Assembly: GCA_021811225.1 (NCBI GenBank)
Contig: JAJZPJ010000142.1
Location: 1-6,753, forward strand
Reading direction: 5' to 3'
Source of the DNA: Pseudomonadota bacterium
GTDB lineage: Bacteria > Pseudomonadota > Gammaproteobacteria > Burkholderiales > Rhodocyclaceae
Length of the DNA: 6,753 nt
Part shown: positions 6,237 to 6,753 of the stretch, piece after piece
How the letters are laid out: each line of letters starts with the position of its first letter
How positions within the stretch are numbered: position 1 is the first letter of the stretch
The notes under the pieces: generated by a model
Database searches by the model: none
Told to the model about the DNA's origin: nothing
The model's input: only the letters and a program-made list of their open reading frames with translations
Position numbers and translations under genes: made by a program

Positions 6237-6539
6237 TTAGCGGGAAGTGGCGGCCGGATGGACCAGGGTGATCGCCTGTGCCGGGCAGGGCACAACGCAG
6301 ACGCCGCAGCCGGAGCACTTCTGGTTGTCGACCTGTGGAATCGGTGCACCGCCGATGCGCGGGCTCAGGCGGATCGCCGCCGGTACGCAAACATCGACGC
6401 AGACGTGACAGACTGTGTTGTCGAATGCCAGGCAGGATTTGCCGATGCGCGCCACGAGCCGCCAGGACTGCTCGGACGCACCAGATTCCGGCTTGCGCTC
6501 GGACAGCACACCGCTCAGGAACTGGCGTCGGGTAATCAT
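6237..6539 (-). CDS. NapF-like 2[4Fe-4S] ferredoxin-type protein
   Basis: A 100-residue iron-sulfur protein that probably moves electrons or assists maturation of a molybdoenzyme. The first cluster motif is C36-x7-C44-x2-C47-x3-C51, the same unusual spacing as in the C-terminal half of NapF (SCLAFDNTVC here, ACLAYQSVEC in E. coli NapF). The second is canonical C75-x2-C78-x2-C81-x3-C85-Pro. E. coli NapF is longer, with additional N-terminal clusters that are absent here. The N-terminus MITRRQFLSG resembles the twin-arginine-like opening of NapF, but no hydrophobic stretch follows, so export is unlikely. I chose ATG 6539; GTG 6554 would add five residues (MTLLL). Neither has a clear ribosome-binding site. 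Being upstream of modBC suggests a link with Mo enzymes such as nitrate reductase. It could instead serve another molybdoenzyme, so no symbol is given. Confidence 0.85.
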   Translation of the reverse strand: MITRRQFLSGVLSERKPESGASEQSWRLVARIGKSCLAFDNTVCHVCVDVCVPAAIRLSPRIGGAPIPQVDNQKCSGCGVCVVPCPAQAITLVHPAATSR

Positions 6540-6569
6540 CAGTAATAGTGTCACCGAGGAACTACGCGC

Positions 6570-6659
6570 TCAATGGCCCGGGCACGTCCTCACGGGGCTG
6601 AGCGCAAGCTCGCGCAGGAAACGGCCTGCGATGGCTGATCTGAAAACGGGCGTCTTCAT
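6570..6659 (-). other. 29-codon micro-ORF upstream of and in frame with the ferredoxin gene
   Basis: ATG at 6659 opens a frame MKTPVFRSAIAGRFLREL that ends at TGA 6572-6570. The same frame continues as ARSSS into the GTG at 6554 of the ferredoxin gene. It has no Shine-Dalgarno sequence and begins almost exactly where the proposed promoter would start transcription, so it would be leaderless. I do not recognise the peptide. It may be a leader peptide, an old N-terminus cut by a stop, or chance; chance is most likely. Confidence 0.2.
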
Positions 6660-6665
6660 GGCAGC

Positions 6666-6674
6666 ATTGTACCA
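6666..6674 (-). promoter_or_regulatory. Candidate extended -10 promoter for the ferredoxin-modBC cluster
   Basis: Read on the minus strand, TGGTACAAT gives an extended -10 element (TGn then TACAAT, 5 of 6). No -35 hexamer is convincing at 16-18 nt upstream. Transcription would start near 6659, 120 nt before the ferredoxin ATG. I see no ModE-type site in the surrounding sequence by eye. If this promoter is correct, the operon begins at the ferredoxin gene and does not contain modA. Confidence 0.4.
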
Positions 6675-6753
6675 GTGGTGGAATGGAACCGCTTCGATCG
6701 TCGGGCAAACACGCCAAGAGGCTGTCGGCGGAGAGTGGCGCGCATAAGGACAA
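6675..6753. other. Right-edge stretch with no convincing gene
   Basis: I find no coding region that I can support here. A minus-strand frame is open from the window edge to 6562, but its product is low-complexity in appearance and starts only at a TTG on the edge. On the plus strand AAGGA at 6746-6750 would be well placed as a ribosome-binding site for a gene starting just beyond the window. If so, this stretch is the divergent intergenic region, but that cannot be tested from these bases. Confidence 0.3.

Noticed and set aside
5467..6390. 307-codon minus-strand frame across the ferredoxin, modB and the start of modC
   Set aside because: Out of frame with three well-supported genes; Arg/Gly/Ala-rich with no motif.
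5829..6545. 238-codon plus-strand frame opposite modB and the ferredoxin gene
   Set aside because: Antisense shadow with Gln/Arg-rich low-complexity product; the opposite strand carries clear ModB and Fe-S motifs.
6580..6660. Riboswitch (Mo-cofactor type) in the ferredoxin leader
   Set aside because: Only short local hairpins such as GAGC-GCAA-GCTC on the plus strand are visible; I cannot match a conserved riboswitch core by eye.
6562..6753. Minus-strand frame open to the right edge of the window
   Set aside because: Its only start is a TTG on the last bases, the product resembles no family I know, and it overlaps the candidate promoter of the ferredoxin-modBC cluster.

Overview
The window reads as ordinary chromosome of a GC-rich betaproteobacterium. 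The grounds are the short 68-residue omega subunit, a single RelA/SpoT protein of the bifunctional class, and a 60-residue DUF3460-type protein, a family I know mainly from Betaproteobacteria. A Rhodocyclales-like host would fit the NapF-like ferredoxin beside a molybdate transporter, but that placement is inference.

Layout. Positions 1-966 (+) hold a TadE-family pilus-assembly pseudopilin with a Cys/Pro/Gly-rich tail; its start may lie left of the window. Positions 967-1177 are an intergenic stretch with a GC-rich stem-loop, two GGAGGAG boxes that lead only to micro-ORFs, a long inverted repeat and probable promoters. Positions 1178-4436 (+) are a housekeeping and stringent-response run: gmk, rpoZ, the bifunctional (p)ppGpp synthetase/hydrolase spoT, and a DUF3460 gene. 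Positions 4424-6539 (-) hold a convergent cluster read right to left: a small NapF-like 2[4Fe-4S] protein, modB (molybdate permease) and modC (molybdate ATPase). The last ~210 bases hold a candidate promoter for that cluster and no convincing gene.

How the genes fit together. Gmk makes GDP, which feeds GTP, a substrate for the alarmone made by SpoT. Omega is part of RNA polymerase, the alarmone's main target in many proteobacteria. The gmk-rpoZ-spoT order is well known in proteobacteria. The minus-strand cluster pairs an Mo importer, lacking an adjacent modA, with an Fe-S protein resembling the C-terminal half of NapF, which is associated with the Mo-dependent periplasmic nitrate reductase. 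Together they suggest a molybdoenzyme or nitrate-respiration context.

I see no CRISPR array, tRNA, rRNA, insertion sequence or defence system. The less ordinary points are the decayed-looking leader between tadE and gmk, the ferredoxin-modB-modC arrangement, and the 13-bp tail-to-tail overlap of the DUF3460 gene with modC. I do not see convincing evidence of a new system.
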